Notes: generated from the sequence alone by a model not told the origin. DNA of 33,555 nucleotides from Oscillatoriales cyanobacterium CG2_30_40_61 (GCA_001873365.1 MNYZ01000053.1:36809-70363); one strand, 5' to 3'. Numbered from the stretch's first letter, positions 22,903 through 33,555 are shown. Numbers and translations: made by a program.

Positions 22903-25900
22903 TGGCGGTTTATTTTCCTGGGAACTTCCATCAGAAATCAGAGGAATTTTAATCGTAAATTCCGTTCTTTTTCCGGGGAGAGAATTGCAAGTCAATTGAC
23001 CGCCATGTTTATCCACCACAATCGCATAACTAATGGATAATCCCAAACCCGTCCCCGTCCCAATGGGTTTTGTGGTAAAAAATGGATCAAATAATCGTTG
23101 CTGGATTTCGGGAGGGATTCCGCAGCCATTATCCTCAATCCGAATCATCACCATTTTTTCAGGAGTATTTTGATTAACTAAATCTATGATTTCTGTACTA
23201 ATATAAATTTCAGGATCAGCAGGGAAATTCGATGGATTGATGCTTTCTTGTAAAGCATCAATAGCATTACTAATAATATTCATAAAAACCTGATTTAATT
23301 GACTCGCATAACAGTTAACTAAGGGCAGATTTCCATAGTTTTTAATCACTTTAATCGATGGATAGTTCTGCCTGTCTTTAAAACGATGTTGTAAAATTAG
23401 TAAGGTACTTTCAATTCCTTCATGGATATCAACAGGTTTCATTTCCGCTTCATCCAAACGGGAGAAGTTTCGTAAAGTCAAAACAATTTCACAAATTCGT
23501 TTGGCTCCCAGTTGCATCGAAGACAGTAATTTCCTGAGATCTTCTGTTAAAAAATCTAATTCAATTTCGTGAATATAATTTTCTATGGTGTTATTGGGTT
23601 GGGGATATTCCCGTTGATATAGTAATAATAATTCTGACAGTTGATTAAAATATTCAGTCGCATGGGTCAAATTGCCTGAAATGAAATTAACGGGATTATT
23701 AATTTCATGGGCAACCCCAGCCACCAGTTGACCTAAACTCGACATTTTTTCCGTTTGAATTAACTGAGTTTGGGTTTGTTTTAACTCCTGTAAAGTTTGC
23801 TCAAGATCAATATTTTTAGCATTTAGCTCTTGAGTTCTTTCTTCAACTTTTTGCTCCATTAAGTTATAAAGTAAAGCATTTTCTAAGGAAATTGCAGCTT
23901 GAGAACATAATAGTTTTAAAACCTCTAATCTTTCCGGGGTAAAAGCTCCTACTGTCAAGTTGTTTTCTAAGTAAAGAATTGCTATTAGTTTCCCTTGTTT
24001 AACAATTGGAGTACATAAAACCGACTTTAATTGATCAGAAGTAATATAATTATTATCAGCAAAGCGTTCATCAATCTTGGCATCGATTAAAACTAGATCA
24101 GAAAGGGTTCTCTGCACATAATTAATGATGTTAATAGGCAAATTATCATAGGAATTAATTGGAATTGATTCTCTAACAATTACCTGTTCTAAATCCACGG
24201 AAGCCGATGCTTCAATGCTTAATTCTCCTTGGTTATTTAATAATAATAGACCTCGCCTTGCCCCGGCATTTTCCATTAAAATTTTCATCAGTGAAGCCAA
24301 AAGTTGATCGAGAACAATTTCACTGGCAAGGGTATGGGATGCTTTTAATATTGTCGTTAAATCCAATACACTAGAAGAATTTGTACTGGAAGAACTATGA
24401 CTAGAATCGGTTGTTTCTGTAACGGGACTTGAGGCAGTTTTTGCTAATAAAAGCGAGTATTTTTCTTCAAGATTTTTAACTTTATATTTTGCCCCCCAAC
24501 GTTGATAAAGATAATGGGCTTCCAGAAGATGAACTTTAGCATATTTCTCCTTACCTTGAGCCATCCAAAACTTCCCAGCTAGTTCCTGGGCTAAGGCTTC
24601 ATTTTGGATAAATCCATTAATTCTCGCTAACTCAATAGCCTGTTCATAATAATCAATAGCCGGGACAATATTTCCTTGAATTTGAGCCTTTTCAGCTTCA
24701 ATTAACAACACTTTATGTAAAAAGTTTTCCGGGCAATTATCCGCCCATTGCTGCATTTTAGATTGGAGTTTTGCGAGTTTTTCCTCATATTTTTGTTTCT
24801 GGGATAAAGACCCTTGGGGATAGAGGGCGATTAAACAAAGAGCCGTATAAAAATGATGTTCAACAATAATCAGCATTCCTAAACTATAAGACAGATATTG
24901 TTCGGCTTCATCCAGAAATTTTAAGGCATCTTCCGGTTGTTCATATAGAAATAGCACTTGACCCTTAAAAATATAAAAATGAGCCGCCCAAACCAAACTA
25001 TTATGGGAAAAACAATCTGCTAAATATTGAGCTTCTGTTAATTCGGGACTATCAAAACTCCAGGGAGATTCTGTAATTCCTAATAAATTCAATAATACAA
25101 TTTGGAGACCTAAAGCTCCATCATTGCACGCTTCATTTTTATATTTTTTTAAAAAATCCAAGATTGTTAATACTTTTTTCAACAATTGATTTAATTCAAG
25201 ATTTTGATAAAAGCTATGAATCTGTTTAAACAGCAAGTTATAACCGGCATAGGGAATATCACCGGATTCCATTGCCGCTAAATATCCTTCGTTATTAATC
25301 GCTTCTGTAGCTTGAATGGGTTTAACCCAAGAATGTAAAAAGTTACCAAGAACAAAACAAGCTTGGGATTTTTGACCTAAACTATGGAATTTCTCACTAA
25401 TTTTTAAAGCCAGTAACCCAAATTCATAGCCACCTTGATAATCTCCCCTATCAGAACCTAATAAAATCCCGTAGGTTGAATATCCTTTAGCTGATTCTGG
25501 CACATTCCCATATTGCAGATATAAATTAACTGACTTTAATACAATCACAGCATAGAGATTTTGGTCTGTAAAATAAGCCGCGGGATCAATATCAACTAAG
25601 AGTTTAGCTGCCATTTTTTTGTGATTATTTTGGATAGCAGGTTGATCAATCAGAGCAGAAATAGATCGGGAACCTAAATTTTTAATTGCTTTTTTGCGTT
25701 CTTTCTGAATGACGGTTAATAAATTTGAATCGGGTAAGTCAATTCCTAAAAGTTCTAGGGCTTTTCTTCCCTCTTGAATTGCTTTTTCTGGTTTTCCGGT
25801 TAAACTATATTGAGTAATTAAAAGTCGATGAATTTCTACCTTTTTTAAGTTGGTTTTTGCCTGTTCTAAGGTAATTTTAGCTAAGACTTGAGCCTCTTGA

Positions 25901-28317
25901 GAATCACCGACTATAAACTCAACTTCTGCTAATTCCTTATAAAGAGTAAAGGTTAAGTTATACTGCTGTGTCCACGGACTTTGAGGTAAAAGTTTAATTC
26001 CTATCTGAAAATAGGTTTTTGACGCTAAATAAGCCGTGGCTTCTTTCGCTTTCTGACCAGCTTTTAAATTTAGTTTAGCCAGATGGATTTTTTCCGGCTC
26101 ATCGGTGATTAATTCCCCAGCCATATTTAGATGATCGATAAATTGAAATAGCTGATCATTTTTTTCAGCCTGTGTCATCTGACTTACCAGTAACCGACCA
26201 ATTTTGAGATGAATTGATTTTTTCTGAGCTTGATCAACCAGGGAATAGGCTGCTTGTTGCACACGGTCATGCAAAAATCTATAGTTAAAAATTAATAGAG
26301 GTGCTTTAATATCCTCAATATCAGTATTTTCTAACTCAGACGTAGGAATAATTAACCCTAATTGAATGGCGGGGGATAAAATAGAGTAAATTTGGGGTAT
26401 GGGTATTTCACAAATCACAGCGAGAGTTTTTAGATCAAAATGATTGCCAATACAAGCACAAAAACACAGGAATTCTTGAGTTTTTTTGGATAATTTTTTT
26501 AATTTTTTGAGCATCAACTCCACAACATTATCCGTAATATCTAAGGTTTTAATTTGTTCAATACTCCATTGCCAACTTAATTCATTATTGTGGAATTGGA
26601 TCATTTTTTCTTGATATAAATATTTTAAAAATTCGCTAATAAAAAAAGGATTTCCCAAGGTTTTTTGTTCAATTAAAGCAGCCAAAGGTTCAACGGTTTC
26701 TGGACTTTTCTTTAAGGTATCCCCTAGGATTTGAATAATATGTTCAATGGTCAGGGGAACTAAATGAATTGTTTTGAGGATGGCTTCCGCTTTTTTTAAC
26801 TCGTTAATGGTATTAATTAAAGGATGGGTTCCACTCACTTGGTTATCTCGATAAGCACCAATTAAAAATAAATATTGGGTTTCAGTATCGATCATCATTA
26901 ATTTAACTAAATTTAAGGTAGCGGAGTCAGCCCATTGCAGATCATCTAAGAAAATTACCAGGGGATGAGATCGTTGACAAAAGACTCTAATAAATTTTTG
27001 AAAGACTAAATTAAAACGGTTTTGAGATTCCGTTCTTCCCAGTTCTTGAATTTCGGGTTGGTGGCCGATAATAAGTTCCAATTCGGGAATCACATCTGTG
27101 ATTAATTTCCCATTAACACCTAAAGCCAATAACAGTTTTTCTTTCCATTCATTCAGTTGGGCTTCAGTTTCTGTTAACAGTTGTTCAATTAAGAATTGCA
27201 ACGCATTTACAATCGCTGAATAGGGAATATTTCGCTCTAATTGATCAAATTTTCCACAAATAAAATAGGCTTGGCGACGTGTTAAAGGTTTGTAGATTTC
27301 CTGAACTAATGAAGATTTTCCAATGCCTGAATAACCCGATACTAACATCATTTGAGTTTGACCCTCACTCACCTGTTCAAAGGCTGTTAATAAGGTCTCA
27401 ATATAGTGTTCTCGGCCATAGAGTTTTTGCGGAATTTGAAATTGATCAGTAATGTCCTGTTCACCTAAAGAAATCTGAGTAATTTTTCCTTGAGTTTGCC
27501 ATTGGCTGATAATTTTTTCTAAATCCGATTGAATTCCTAATGCACTTTGATAACGTTCTTCTGCACTTTTTGCTAATAGTTTTATGACTAATTCAGAAAT
27601 AGCTGGGGGAATTTCTGGATTAATTTCACAGGGAGGAATTGGTCTTTTTGCAATATGACAATGGACTAATTCCATCGCATCCAAGGAGGTAAATGGAACT
27701 TGTTGGGTTAATAGTTCATATAATGTAATTCCCAGGGAATAAAAATCCGTGCGATAATCAAGGGAACGGTTCATCCGTCCCGTTTGTTCCGGGGATATAT
27801 AGGCAAGGGTTCCTTCTAAAATATCAGGATTTTTTAAGATGGGATTTTCTTGCTTGAGGATGGTGGAAATGCCAAAATCAATAATTTTAAGTTGTTGAGT
27901 TTTAGGATTAAAAATAATATTGGAAGAATTAATATCTTTATGAATAATATGACATTGATGAATTTGCTTTAGGCTTTCAACAATTTTAATTCCCAAATTC
28001 AAGACTTCTAGCCAATTTAGCTTCTGCTCGATGATAATTTTTTTTAAAGATTTACCGCCAAAATCCTCTAAAACCAAGACCAGATTATTTTGATATTTTT
28101 GTAAATCATAAACCTTAATTACTCCTTCTAAACTTAGATTGCTGAGGATTTCATATTCTTGTTGATAGCGCCTTTGTTCTTCTGGGGTGGGATAATCAAC
28201 TCGCAAAACCTTATGAATAACGCTTAATTGATCGGACTCGCGAGTACAGCGATAAACCAGGGATTTATTACTTTCATAAATTAAGGATAAATTTTGGTAG
28301 CCAGGAAGAGTTATCAT
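22885..28317 (-). CDS. Ser/Thr kinase - AAA ATPase - GAF - histidine kinase multidomain protein
   Basis: An 1810-residue signalling protein of the HstK type. Residues about 6-270 are a Ser/Thr kinase, with Lys36 in VIHKVL, the catalytic HKDINSSN (126-133), IDFG (146-149) and SPEQTGR. An ATPase domain follows with P-loop GYSGIGKS (328-335), then [12 protein letters not shown]. About 560-1290 is helical and TPR-like. A GAF domain spans about 1338-1480 and a coiled coil about 1485-1525. The histidine kinase has His1537 in [11 protein letters not shown], the N box [17 protein letters not shown] and GTGTGLGLS. No membrane span or receiver is seen, so it is cytoplasmic and needs an outside response regulator. 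All catalytic motifs look intact. The 3' end overlaps upp by 18 bp. Confidence 0.96.
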   Translation of the reverse strand: MITLPGYQNLSLIYESNKSLVYRCTRESDQLSVIHKVLRVDYPTPEEQRRYQQEYEILSNLSLEGVIKVYDLQKYQNNLVLVLEDFGGKSLKKIIIEQKLNWLEVLNLGIKIVESLKQIHQCHIIHKDINSSNIIFNPKTQQLKIIDFGISTILKQENPILKNPDILEGTLAYISPEQTGRMNRSLDYRTDFYSLGITLYELLTQQVPFTSLDAMELVHCHIAKRPIPPCEINPEIPPAISELVIKLLAKSAEERYQSALGIQSDLEKIISQWQTQGKITQISLGEQDITDQFQIPQKLYGREHYIETLLTAFEQVSEGQTQMMLVSGYSGIGKSSLVQEIYKPLTRRQAYFICGKFDQLERNIPYSAIVNALQFLIEQLLTETEAQLNEWKEKLLLALGVNGKLITDVIPELELIIGHQPEIQELGRTESQNRFNLVFQKFIRVFCQRSHPLVIFLDDLQWADSATLNLVKLMMIDTETQYLFLIGAYRDNQVSGTHPLINTINELKKAEAILKTIHLVPLTIEHIIQILGDTLKKSPETVEPLAALIEQKTLGNPFFISEFLKYLYQEKMIQFHNNELSWQWSIEQIKTLDITDNVVELMLKKLKKLSKKTQEFLCFCACIGNHFDLKTLAVICEIPIPQIYSILSPAIQLGLIIPTSELENTDIEDIKAPLLIFNYRFLHDRVQQAAYSLVDQAQKKSIHLKIGRLLVSQMTQAEKNDQLFQFIDHLNMAGELITDEPEKIHLAKLNLKAGQKAKEATAYLASKTYFQIGIKLLPQSPWTQQYNLTFTLYKELAEVEFIVGDSQEAQVLAKITLEQAKTNLKKVEIHRLLITQYSLTGKPEKAIQEGRKALELLGIDLPDSNLLTVIQKERKKAIKNLGSRSISALIDQPAIQNNHKKMAAKLLVDIDPAAYFTDQNLYAVIVLKSVNLYLQYGNVPESAKGYSTYGILLGSDRGDYQGGYEFGLLALKISEKFHSLGQKSQACFVLGNFLHSWVKPIQATEAINNEGYLAAMESGDIPYAGYNLLFKQIHSFYQNLELNQLLKKVLTILDFLKKYKNEACNDGALGLQIVLLNLLGITESPWSFDSPELTEAQYLADCFSHNSLVWAAHFYIFKGQVLFLYEQPEDALKFLDEAEQYLSYSLGMLIIVEHHFYTALCLIALYPQGSLSQKQKYEEKLAKLQSKMQQWADNCPENFLHKVLLIEAEKAQIQGNIVPAIDYYEQAIELARINGFIQNEALAQELAGKFWMAQGKEKYAKVHLLEAHYLYQRWGAKYKVKNLEEKYSLLLAKTASSPVTETTDSSHSSSSTNSSSVLDLTTILKASHTLASEIVLDQLLASLMKILMENAGARRGLLLLNNQGELSIEASASVDLEQVIVRESIPINSYDNLPINIINYVQRTLSDLVLIDAKIDERFADNNYITSDQLKSVLCTPIVKQGKLIAILYLENNLTVGAFTPERLEVLKLLCSQAAISLENALLYNLMEQKVEERTQELNAKNIDLEQTLQELKQTQTQLIQTEKMSSLGQLVAGVAHEINNPVNFISGNLTHATEYFNQLSELLLLYQREYPQPNNTIENYIHEIELDFLTEDLRKLLSSMQLGAKRICEIVLTLRNFSRLDEAEMKPVDIHEGIESTLLILQHRFKDRQNYPSIKVIKNYGNLPLVNCYASQLNQVFMNIISNAIDALQESINPSNFPADPEIYISTEIIDLVNQNTPEKMVMIRIEDNGCGIPPEIQQRLFDPFFTTKPIGTGTGLGLSISYAIVVDKHGGQLTCNSLPGKRTEFTIKIPLISDGSSQENKPPLFSSK

Positions 28318-28484
28318 AGTAAAAAAGTGAGTTAGGTAGCAATCTACTGAGTGGAGGGGGTAATCCGATGATTATGATAAATTATGCCTAAATTAGTAGA
28401 GGTTGCTGTAGTCTATTGAACATTTTAACAGCTTTTACAATAAAAAGCTCGGTCAAAAGTAAGATTTTTTAGAAAATAGCCAAG

Positions 28485-29963
28485 ATGAAAACAGTGAAAA
28501 TTTTACCTAACTATATTAATGGACAATGGCATTTATCCCAGACAACAGATACTTTAGATGTCATTAACCCAGCGACCTTAGATATATTAGCAAAAGTTCC
28601 TCTTTCTCCAGCAATAGAACTAAATCAGGCGGCAGAAATTGCTCAACAATCATTTGATTCCTGGCGACGGACTCCAGTTACAGAGCGAATTCGTTATTTA
28701 TTTAAGTTGAGAGAATTACTCGAACAAAATCAACAGGATTTAGCGGAAACTATTACCTTAGAATGTGGAAAAACCCTGGCTGAATCTCTAGGAGAATTAC
28801 AACGGGCGATTGAAAATATTGAAGTAGCTTGTGGTGTTCCTAGCTTAATTCAGGGTTATAATTCTGAAGATATTGCCCGGGGAATTGATGAAATGATGAT
28901 TCGTCAACCCCTAGGAGTTGTAGCGATTATTTCCCCGTTTAATTTTCCGGCAATGATTCCTTTTTGGTTTTTTCCCTATGCGATCACCTGTGGAAATACT
29001 TGTATTATTAAACCCTCGGAAAAAGTCCCCTTAACCATGCAAAAGGTTTTTGCTTTAATTGATCAATTAGGATTACCCCCAGGGGTAATTAACCTAATCA
29101 ATGGAGGCAAAGAAACCGTTAATGCTATTTTAGATCATCCTGATATTAAAGCAATTAGTTTTGTCGGTTCCACGGCCGTTGCTAAATATGTTTATAGTCG
29201 GGCGGCTGCTAATGGCAAACGGGCACAATGTCAGGGCGGGGCAAAAAATCCGGCGATTATTTTACCCGATGCTGATTTAGAAATGACTACAAAAATTATT
29301 GCCGATAGTGCTTTTGGTTGTGCCGGACAAAGGTGTTTAGCCACTTCTATTGCGATTACTATTGGTCAAGCAAAACAGAGTTTTACCGAGGCGATCGCCA
29401 CTGCTGCGGAAACCCGAATTGTTGGCTATGGATTAGATAAAAATGTCCAAATGGGAACGGTTATTTCCGCCGAAAGTAAAACTCGAATTGAAGGATTAAT
29501 TCAACAGGGAAAACAGGAAGGAGCCAAGATTTTAATTGATGGTAGAAATGCTAAAATTTCCGGTTATGAACAGGGTTATTTTGTCCGTCCAACTATTTTA
29601 CAAGACATTAACCCCCAGGGAGAAATTGCCCGTACGGAAATTTTTGGCCCCGTATTAAGTTTAATTCATCTTAATACCATGGAGGAAGCGATCGCCTTGA
29701 TTAATCAAAGTGAATATGGCAATATGGCCTGTTTATTTACCCGTAGTGGGGCGGCGGCGCGACAGTTTCGGTATCAAGCTCAAGCGGGAAATATTGGGAT
29801 TAATATTGGTGTCGCCGCGCCGATGGCATTCTTTCCTTTTAGCGGTTGGAAAAATAGCTTTTTTGGAGATTTACACGGTCAAGGACAGCAGGCGGTTGAG
29901 TTTTTTACCCAAACTAAAGTTGTTGTCGAACGGTGGTTATCAGACTGGTCACGACAATTTTAA
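28485..29963 (+). CDS. mmsA: Methylmalonate-semialdehyde dehydrogenase-type (CoA-acylating) aldehyde dehydrogenase
   Basis: 492 residues of the ALDH6 group. The active-site Cys284 lies in [10 protein letters not shown], and the oxyanion Asn in [12 protein letters not shown]. That phrase and [13 protein letters not shown] are typical of MmsA. The usual ALDH general-base motif ELGGK is replaced by QGGAKNP, consistent with CoA-dependent rather than hydrolytic release. MmsA converts malonate or methylmalonate semialdehyde to acetyl- or propionyl-CoA with NAD in valine and inositol breakdown. No other gene of that pathway is in the window. It is divergent from the giant kinase across 167 bp. The natural substrate here is not certain. 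Confidence 0.88.
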   Translation: MKTVKILPNYINGQWHLSQTTDTLDVINPATLDILAKVPLSPAIELNQAAEIAQQSFDSWRRTPVTERIRYLFKLRELLEQNQQDLAETITLECGKTLAESLGELQRAIENIEVACGVPSLIQGYNSEDIARGIDEMMIRQPLGVVAIISPFNFPAMIPFWFFPYAITCGNTCIIKPSEKVPLTMQKVFALIDQLGLPPGVINLINGGKETVNAILDHPDIKAISFVGSTAVAKYVYSRAAANGKRAQCQGGAKNPAIILPDADLEMTTKIIADSAFGCAGQRCLATSIAITIGQAKQSFTEAIATAAETRIVGYGLDKNVQMGTVISAESKTRIEGLIQQGKQEGAKILIDGRNAKISGYEQGYFVRPTILQDINPQGEIARTEIFGPVLSLIHLNTMEEAIALINQSEYGNMACLFTRSGAAARQFRYQAQAGNIGINIGVAAPMAFFPFSGWKNSFFGDLHGQGQQAVEFFTQTKVVVERWLSDWSRQF

Positions 29964-30088
29964 CTAAAGTTTACAAATCATAAATTCAGGCAAAAAAGCC
30001 TAAAAATATAGCCTGGGAACTATCAATAATCTTCTCAATAATTGGGTAAAAAAATATACTTAATTTTGATCAAAAATCTATATTTTAT

Positions 30089-30179
30089 AGGACTTACGCA
30101 GAATCCCCAATTATACACCATCTGTAGGGGCGAACGGCCGTTCGCCCCTACTAGATCTGGTTGTTTTGCGTAAGTCCTG
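30089..30179. mobile_element. MITE-like element with AGGACTTACGCA termini
   Basis: AGGACTTACGCA (30089-30100) and TGCGTAAGTCCT (30167-30178) are perfect 12-bp terminal inverted repeats. The centre, 30124-30151, is a 28-bp perfect palindrome with half GTAGGGGCGAACGG. TTTTAT at 30083-30088 and 30180-30185 may be a target-site duplication. There is no coding capacity. These ends recall repeats widespread in cyanobacterial genomes. Confidence 0.75.
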
Positions 30180-30398
30180 TTTTATCTATAACAGGAAACA
30201 GACAACGGGGAAAAAGACTTCACTGTAAGCTTTTCTGTCTCAGTCTTTGCCAAATACCATGTTTTCCTAACTGCTATATTCTCCCAGATATTAATTACCT
30301 AAACTCAGTATAAAGTTATGCTTAGTGTTTTATTAAATCGATCAAAACACTTAAGTATTTTGTGCTTTTTTGCTCTAAAATCCTACCCAATTTGTTTT

Positions 30399-30442
30399 AA
30401 AAAATCAAAATTTATTCAAAAAAAAATCAAAATTTATTCAAA
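30399..30442. repeat. 22-bp AT-rich tandem duplication
   Basis: Two in-register copies of a unit with core AATCAAAATTTATTCAAA, about 100 bp upstream of the glycosyltransferase start. Confidence 0.8.
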
Positions 30443-30546
30443 AAAGTTTGGTTAGATCCTACTCAATTTACCCCAAAGCGAAATTTCTTGATCATCGGCG
30501 CACTGATTGGTGTCGATTTTAAGTCCTTATGTCATCAACTTAAAAT

Positions 30547-32115
30547 ATGAAAACATCAACTCCCGAAATCACGAAAACTCAATCCTTAACTCAAGGATTA
30601 TCAAACCCCAGTTATCGCCCCTGGATTCCCATTATTTTAATCTTAATTTTATCCCTAGGGTTACGCCTATATCAAATTGGTACTGAAAGTCTTTGGGTGG
30701 ATGAAAATTTCAGTATTCGAGATGCAGAACAACTTAGATTAGGAACTCGTCCCCTTTATTATCTATTGCTCCGGTTTTGGATGATCTTCGGAACCAGCGA
30801 TACTTGGTTAAGACTGTTATCAGTTCCCTTTAGTTTGGGCTGTGTTTTTCTAACTTATTTAGTCGGGTTAAAAGTTGCCTCTCGTTCAGTTGCTTTAATA
30901 GCAGCTTTTATGATGGCAGTTTCTCCCTTATTTGTGGGTTATGCTCAAGAAATTCGGATGTATTCATTGAGTACCTTTTTAACCCTATGGGGAACCTTAG
31001 CCCTAATTAATATTTTAGAAGAAACCACGAAATATTCTTTTCGTCCTTGGATTCTTGCCAGAGGTTTAGCCCTATTAACCACGCCATTAAATATCTTGAT
31101 TTTGTTCGTGGATTTAATCCTATTAGGATGGAAATTTCGAGAGCAAAAACATCAGTTTCGGAAATTAGGAAAAGGCTTAATATTAATTGGCTTATTTTGG
31201 TTACCCTTTGCCTATGTCCTCTGGAAAGTAACTCCCAAATTTATGAGCAGTTGGGTTGCCAATAAACCCAAACCAGATATTTTATTAATTCCCTCCATTC
31301 TCACTGTATTTACCGCCTTCTGGCCCGTGAGTGATTTACCTAAAATGGGTGAATTAAACTTCAGTTTAGCAACTTGGGGATGGAATGAAACGGTGATGTT
31401 ATTTTATATGGGTTATACCCTACTCACCGTGTTTTTATTCGCCATTGGATTATTTCAAGCCAAATATCAAATCCAAAAAAATATTAACCCACCTAAATTA
31501 GTTTGGGTAGCACTTTGGGCCTTACTTCCTTCCCTGGCAATTATTATAATTTCCCATATTGGCAGCCCCATTTGGCGCGATCGCTATTTAATGTTTGTGG
31601 CGCCTTATTATCTGATTTTACTCGCCGTGGGCTTTCAGCAAATTTGGCGATACTATCGCCCCATTGCATTAGCAATTGCTGCGGTTTATTTTGTCGCTGT
31701 CAGTGGAGGATTAATTCATTATTACACAACCACCTATCATGATGATTGGAAAGGAATTGCCCAACTAATTGAAAAAAATGAAAAACCCGGGGATATAATT
31801 GGATTGTATGTCGTTGATTGGGAAACCCATTTAACTCTCCCTCGCTATTACAAAGGGGCTGCACCCTTCCACATCATGGGACGGGAAAAATTACCTCGTC
31901 CTCCAGAAAAAACTCCCATTTTTGTATCTAAAGTATTAGACAGTTTACCGCCTACAAATTCCAGGTATTGGTTAGTATTTTATGAACCTTGGAGTGGCGG
32001 GATGCAAGTTGTTCAACGTTTAATTAACCAACGATTTGAGGTGCTAGATCTGCAAATGTTTCCCAACTCGGTTAATGATGATGAATACGTCTTTTTAGTT
32101 AAACCCCGTCAGTAG
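30547..32115 (+). CDS. GT39/ArnT-like membrane glycosyltransferase
   Basis: 522 residues with about ten hydrophobic spans in the first 400. The first span (PIILILILSLGLRLYQIG) is followed by the acidic catalytic-type motif WVDENFS (Asp52, Glu53) in the first periplasmic loop, as in PMT/ArnT/GT39 enzymes. These use polyprenyl-phosphate sugars to glycosylate proteins or lipids outside the membrane. YAQEIRMYSLSTFLTLWGTL is another family phrase. The C-terminal 120 residues are soluble and periplasmic (HYYTTTYHDDWKGIAQLI). Sugar and acceptor are unknown. No envelope-sugar genes are adjacent. Confidence 0.87.
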   Translation: MKTSTPEITKTQSLTQGLSNPSYRPWIPIILILILSLGLRLYQIGTESLWVDENFSIRDAEQLRLGTRPLYYLLLRFWMIFGTSDTWLRLLSVPFSLGCVFLTYLVGLKVASRSVALIAAFMMAVSPLFVGYAQEIRMYSLSTFLTLWGTLALINILEETTKYSFRPWILARGLALLTTPLNILILFVDLILLGWKFREQKHQFRKLGKGLILIGLFWLPFAYVLWKVTPKFMSSWVANKPKPDILLIPSILTVFTAFWPVSDLPKMGELNFSLATWGWNETVMLFYMGYTLLTVFLFAIGLFQAKYQIQKNINPPKLVWVALWALLPSLAIIIISHIGSPIWRDRYLMFVAPYYLILLAVGFQQIWRYYRPIALAIAAVYFVAVSGGLIHYYTTTYHDDWKGIAQLIEKNEKPGDIIGLYVVDWETHLTLPRYYKGAAPFHIMGREKLPRPPEKTPIFVSKVLDSLPPTNSRYWLVFYEPWSGGMQVVQRLINQRFEVLDLQMFPNSVNDDEYVFLVKPRQ

Positions 32116-32123
32116 ACACCCAC

Positions 32124-32155
32124 CTTTAGAGACGCGCCCGGGTACGTCTCTAAAG
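32124..32155. terminator. Hairpin between convergent glycosyltransferase and chelatase genes
   Basis: CTTTAGAGACG and CGTCTCTAAAG form a perfect 11-bp stem around CGCCCGGGTA. It can serve both convergent genes, though no T-run follows. The GAGACGCGCC form is also a frequent cyanobacterial repeat. Confidence 0.55.
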
Positions 32156-32169
32156 ATGTTAAATCCTAC

Positions 32170-33351
32170 TTAATGGTGGTGATGGTGATGACCATGATGA
32201 TGATCATGATCGTGATCATGGCTGTGATGATGATCGTCATGGCTATGAACACTCATCAAAGAAGGATTGACCGCCAAAGCCATTTCATTCAACAGGGCTT
32301 CAATTTGGGGGTTTGCCCAATCTGCGGCCATTTTTAGAAACTCGGGATGGTCGTTAACACACTCCATTTGTACATATTGAACATCCCCATATTTCCGACG
32401 TAAACCCTCAATAATATGCTCAACATCTAACAGGGTTTCGTGGTTTTCGGTGGCAAATCCAATCGGCATAAATACAATTGCTTTTGCCCCTAATTCAATT
32501 AAATTATTCGCGGCCAGTTTGGCGTTAGGTTGCGTCCATTCAATTAATGGAGTATCATGGTTTAACCAACCCACGGAAATTAACGGATAACGGTTAATTA
32601 AATTTTCCCGAACCTGCTCATAAAGGGCTTGACTTTCATCAATTCCCGAGGTAAATCCTTTGGCTTTGTGGGGACAACCATGATTCATTAAAACAATCCC
32701 AATTTGAGAGGGGAGACAGGATTGAATCAGGTCTTTTTGAATTTTGTCTTCTACTAACTGTCCTAGCAGTTGAATATAGGCAGGTTCATTATAAAAAGAG
32801 GGGATATAACGTTGACCTTTAACCCAATGTTCACCTTCATCCGCTAATTTTTCCAGGGCTATATTCACCTGTTCCACGGCAATTCCACTGGTAAAAATAG
32901 AATCAACTACCAACAGAGGATAAATTAACAGTTTATCAAATCCTTCGGCTTGAATTTCGGTTAAAACCTGTTCAGGAAGGAAAGGAGCGCAAAAGTTAAA
33001 GGCTTTAAATACTTTAATCTGGTCGCCCCATTTTTCTTGTAAATGTTCCTCAATTCCCGCCCGTTGTTTCTCAAAAATGGCATTATGGGGAGAAATAAAA
33101 TTCCCATGTTGATGACTCCATTCGTGGAGATCAAACATTGCTAAAAGTTTAGCCAAAGGCGGATAGACCCAAGTGGGAACCGGAGCAAATTTAGCAGTTA
33201 AAAGGTTTAAAGCCTGTTCATTATAATTGGCAAAGTCTTCATAACTTTCGACTTCACCATAGCCCATGAGCAAAACCGCAACTCGATTTTCCCCCTTGGT
33301 ATCGGTCGGCGCTGAATTGATTATGTCCAGTTTTTCAGGAGTGGCAACCAC
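32170..33351 (-). CDS. Ferrochelatase-fold protein with histidine-rich tail
   Basis: 393 residues from GTG 33351, with GAGGA seven bases upstream. The chelatase fold shows VAVLLMGYGE near the N-terminus, His224 in VLMNHGCPH (the place of the catalytic His in canonical SAHGVP) and MPIGFATENHETLLDVEHI with Glu305 (canonical PI-F-S-H-ETL). So the two metal-insertion residues are kept. The family name would be ferrochelatase, which puts Fe2+ into protoporphyrin IX to make heme. The rest diverges clearly from typical cyanobacterial HemH, which has a C-terminal membrane segment; here the chain ends with 17 His in the last 25 residues, alternating with Asp. Such tails store or deliver Ni, Co or Zn in other proteins. 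It is probably a second, divergent chelatase, but a heme role is possible. Confidence 0.8.
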   Translation of the reverse strand: MVATPEKLDIINSAPTDTKGENRVAVLLMGYGEVESYEDFANYNEQALNLLTAKFAPVPTWVYPPLAKLLAMFDLHEWSHQHGNFISPHNAIFEKQRAGIEEHLQEKWGDQIKVFKAFNFCAPFLPEQVLTEIQAEGFDKLLIYPLLVVDSIFTSGIAVEQVNIALEKLADEGEHWVKGQRYIPSFYNEPAYIQLLGQLVEDKIQKDLIQSCLPSQIGIVLMNHGCPHKAKGFTSGIDESQALYEQVRENLINRYPLISVGWLNHDTPLIEWTQPNAKLAANNLIELGAKAIVFMPIGFATENHETLLDVEHIIEGLRRKYGDVQYVQMECVNDHPEFLKMAADWANPQIEALLNEMALAVNPSLMSVHSHDDHHHSHDHDHDHHHGHHHHHH

Positions 33352-33358
33352 TTTTTTG

Positions 33359-33363
33359 TCCTC
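33359..33363 (-). promoter_or_regulatory. Ribosome binding site supporting the GTG start of the chelatase gene
   Basis: GAGGA on the minus strand lies seven bases before GTG 33351, with an A-rich spacer. No ATG start fits better. Confidence 0.7.
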
Positions 33364-33510
33364 ACGTTTAAGTGCTACTATCGAGTCTTTCCTGGGAACT
33401 CTCCCCCACGTTATCCGACGGGGGTATATTCTTTAGAATGACTCTCCCTAATAGTTTAACATCCCCTACGGGGGGATGGGGAAACAGAGGTAGGGAGGCA
33501 CCGGGAGTAG

Positions 33511-33555
33511 GGGGAGCACCGGGGAGCACCGGGGAGCACCGGGGAGCAGGGGGGG
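33511..33555. repeat. 10-bp tandem repeat at the right edge
   Basis: GGGGAGCACC three times, then GGGGAGCAGG, running to the window end, so the array may continue. It lies upstream of the chelatase gene. Confidence 0.85.

Larger units (their letters stand above)
29964..30546. other. Gene-free 580-bp region with a MITE and an AT-rich repeat
   Basis: No coding frame or RNA gene is seen. It contains the MITE at 30089-30179, a 22-bp AT-rich tandem duplication at 30399-30442, and presumably the promoter of the glycosyltransferase gene, which I could not place. Confidence 0.6.

Noticed and set aside
28333-28410. Inverted repeat between the giant kinase and mmsA as an operator
   Set aside because: The arms (TAGCAATCTACTGA and TTAGTAGAGGTTGCT) differ at several positions and are 40 bases apart; too weak to call.
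32170-32245. Engineered His tag or vector contamination at the end of the chelatase
   Set aside because: The six terminal His are the end of a longer natural His/Asp run in frame with the gene, and the codons mix CAT and CAC; the flanking DNA is ordinary cyanobacterial sequence.

Overview
The window looks like chromosome of a filamentous, low-GC cyanobacterium of the Oscillatoriales; a Planktothrix-like genus is my guess from overall feel, not a measurement. The reasons are the light-independent protochlorophyllide reductase gene chlL, many GCGATCGC (HIP1) octamers, heptamer tandem repeats, and cyanobacterial families such as DUF5331, DUF928 and the combined Ser/Thr-kinase/histidine-kinase giant protein. 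I see no rRNA, tRNA, CRISPR array, transposase or phage gene.

Layout. 1-1664 (minus): chlL followed by a DUF5331 gene that runs off the left edge. 1665-2516: gene-free, with a chain of four small hairpins between two copies of another palindromic repeat. 2517-2766 (plus): an orphan HicB-type antitoxin with a 12-codon relic of its toxin. 2838-5818 (minus): a TpsB outer-membrane transporter and a DUF928 protein. 6035-7998 (plus): a beta-propeller/transglutaminase protein and a 49-residue membrane protein.

7999-13088 is a repeat-rich accessory stretch. It holds an 18-unit heptamer array and three copies of a GC-rich repeat. A small HTH protein with a TTG start is divergent from a 777-residue RTX-repeat protein, and three 10-bp units lie between them. 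After these come an intact PIN-toxin/antitoxin pair and a decayed higBA locus fused to the tail of a further antitoxin gene.

13089-16401 (minus): a two-gene ABC importer for betaine/proline-type solutes, made of an ATPase with CBS domains and a fused binding protein-permease. 16684-19152 (plus): lptA, lptB and an lptF/G permease, which move lipopolysaccharide to the outer membrane. 19370-22902: a YqeG-type phosphatase, a 72-residue unknown, a sulfite-oxidase-fold oxidoreductase, a secreted unknown, a lone GAF protein and upp. 22885-28317 (minus): an 1810-residue kinase/ATPase/GAF/histidine kinase whose 3' end overlaps upp. 28485-32115 (plus): a methylmalonate-semialdehyde-type dehydrogenase, a MITE-bearing gap and a GT39-type glycosyltransferase. 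32170-33351 (minus): a ferrochelatase-fold protein with 17 histidines in its last 25 residues.

Most genes are housekeeping or envelope functions. The strongest candidates for something undescribed are the HTH/RTX pair inside the 8-13 kb repeat-bounded stretch and the His-tailed chelatase. The clearest evolutionary story is toxin-antitoxin decay, where antitoxins survive and toxins are broken.
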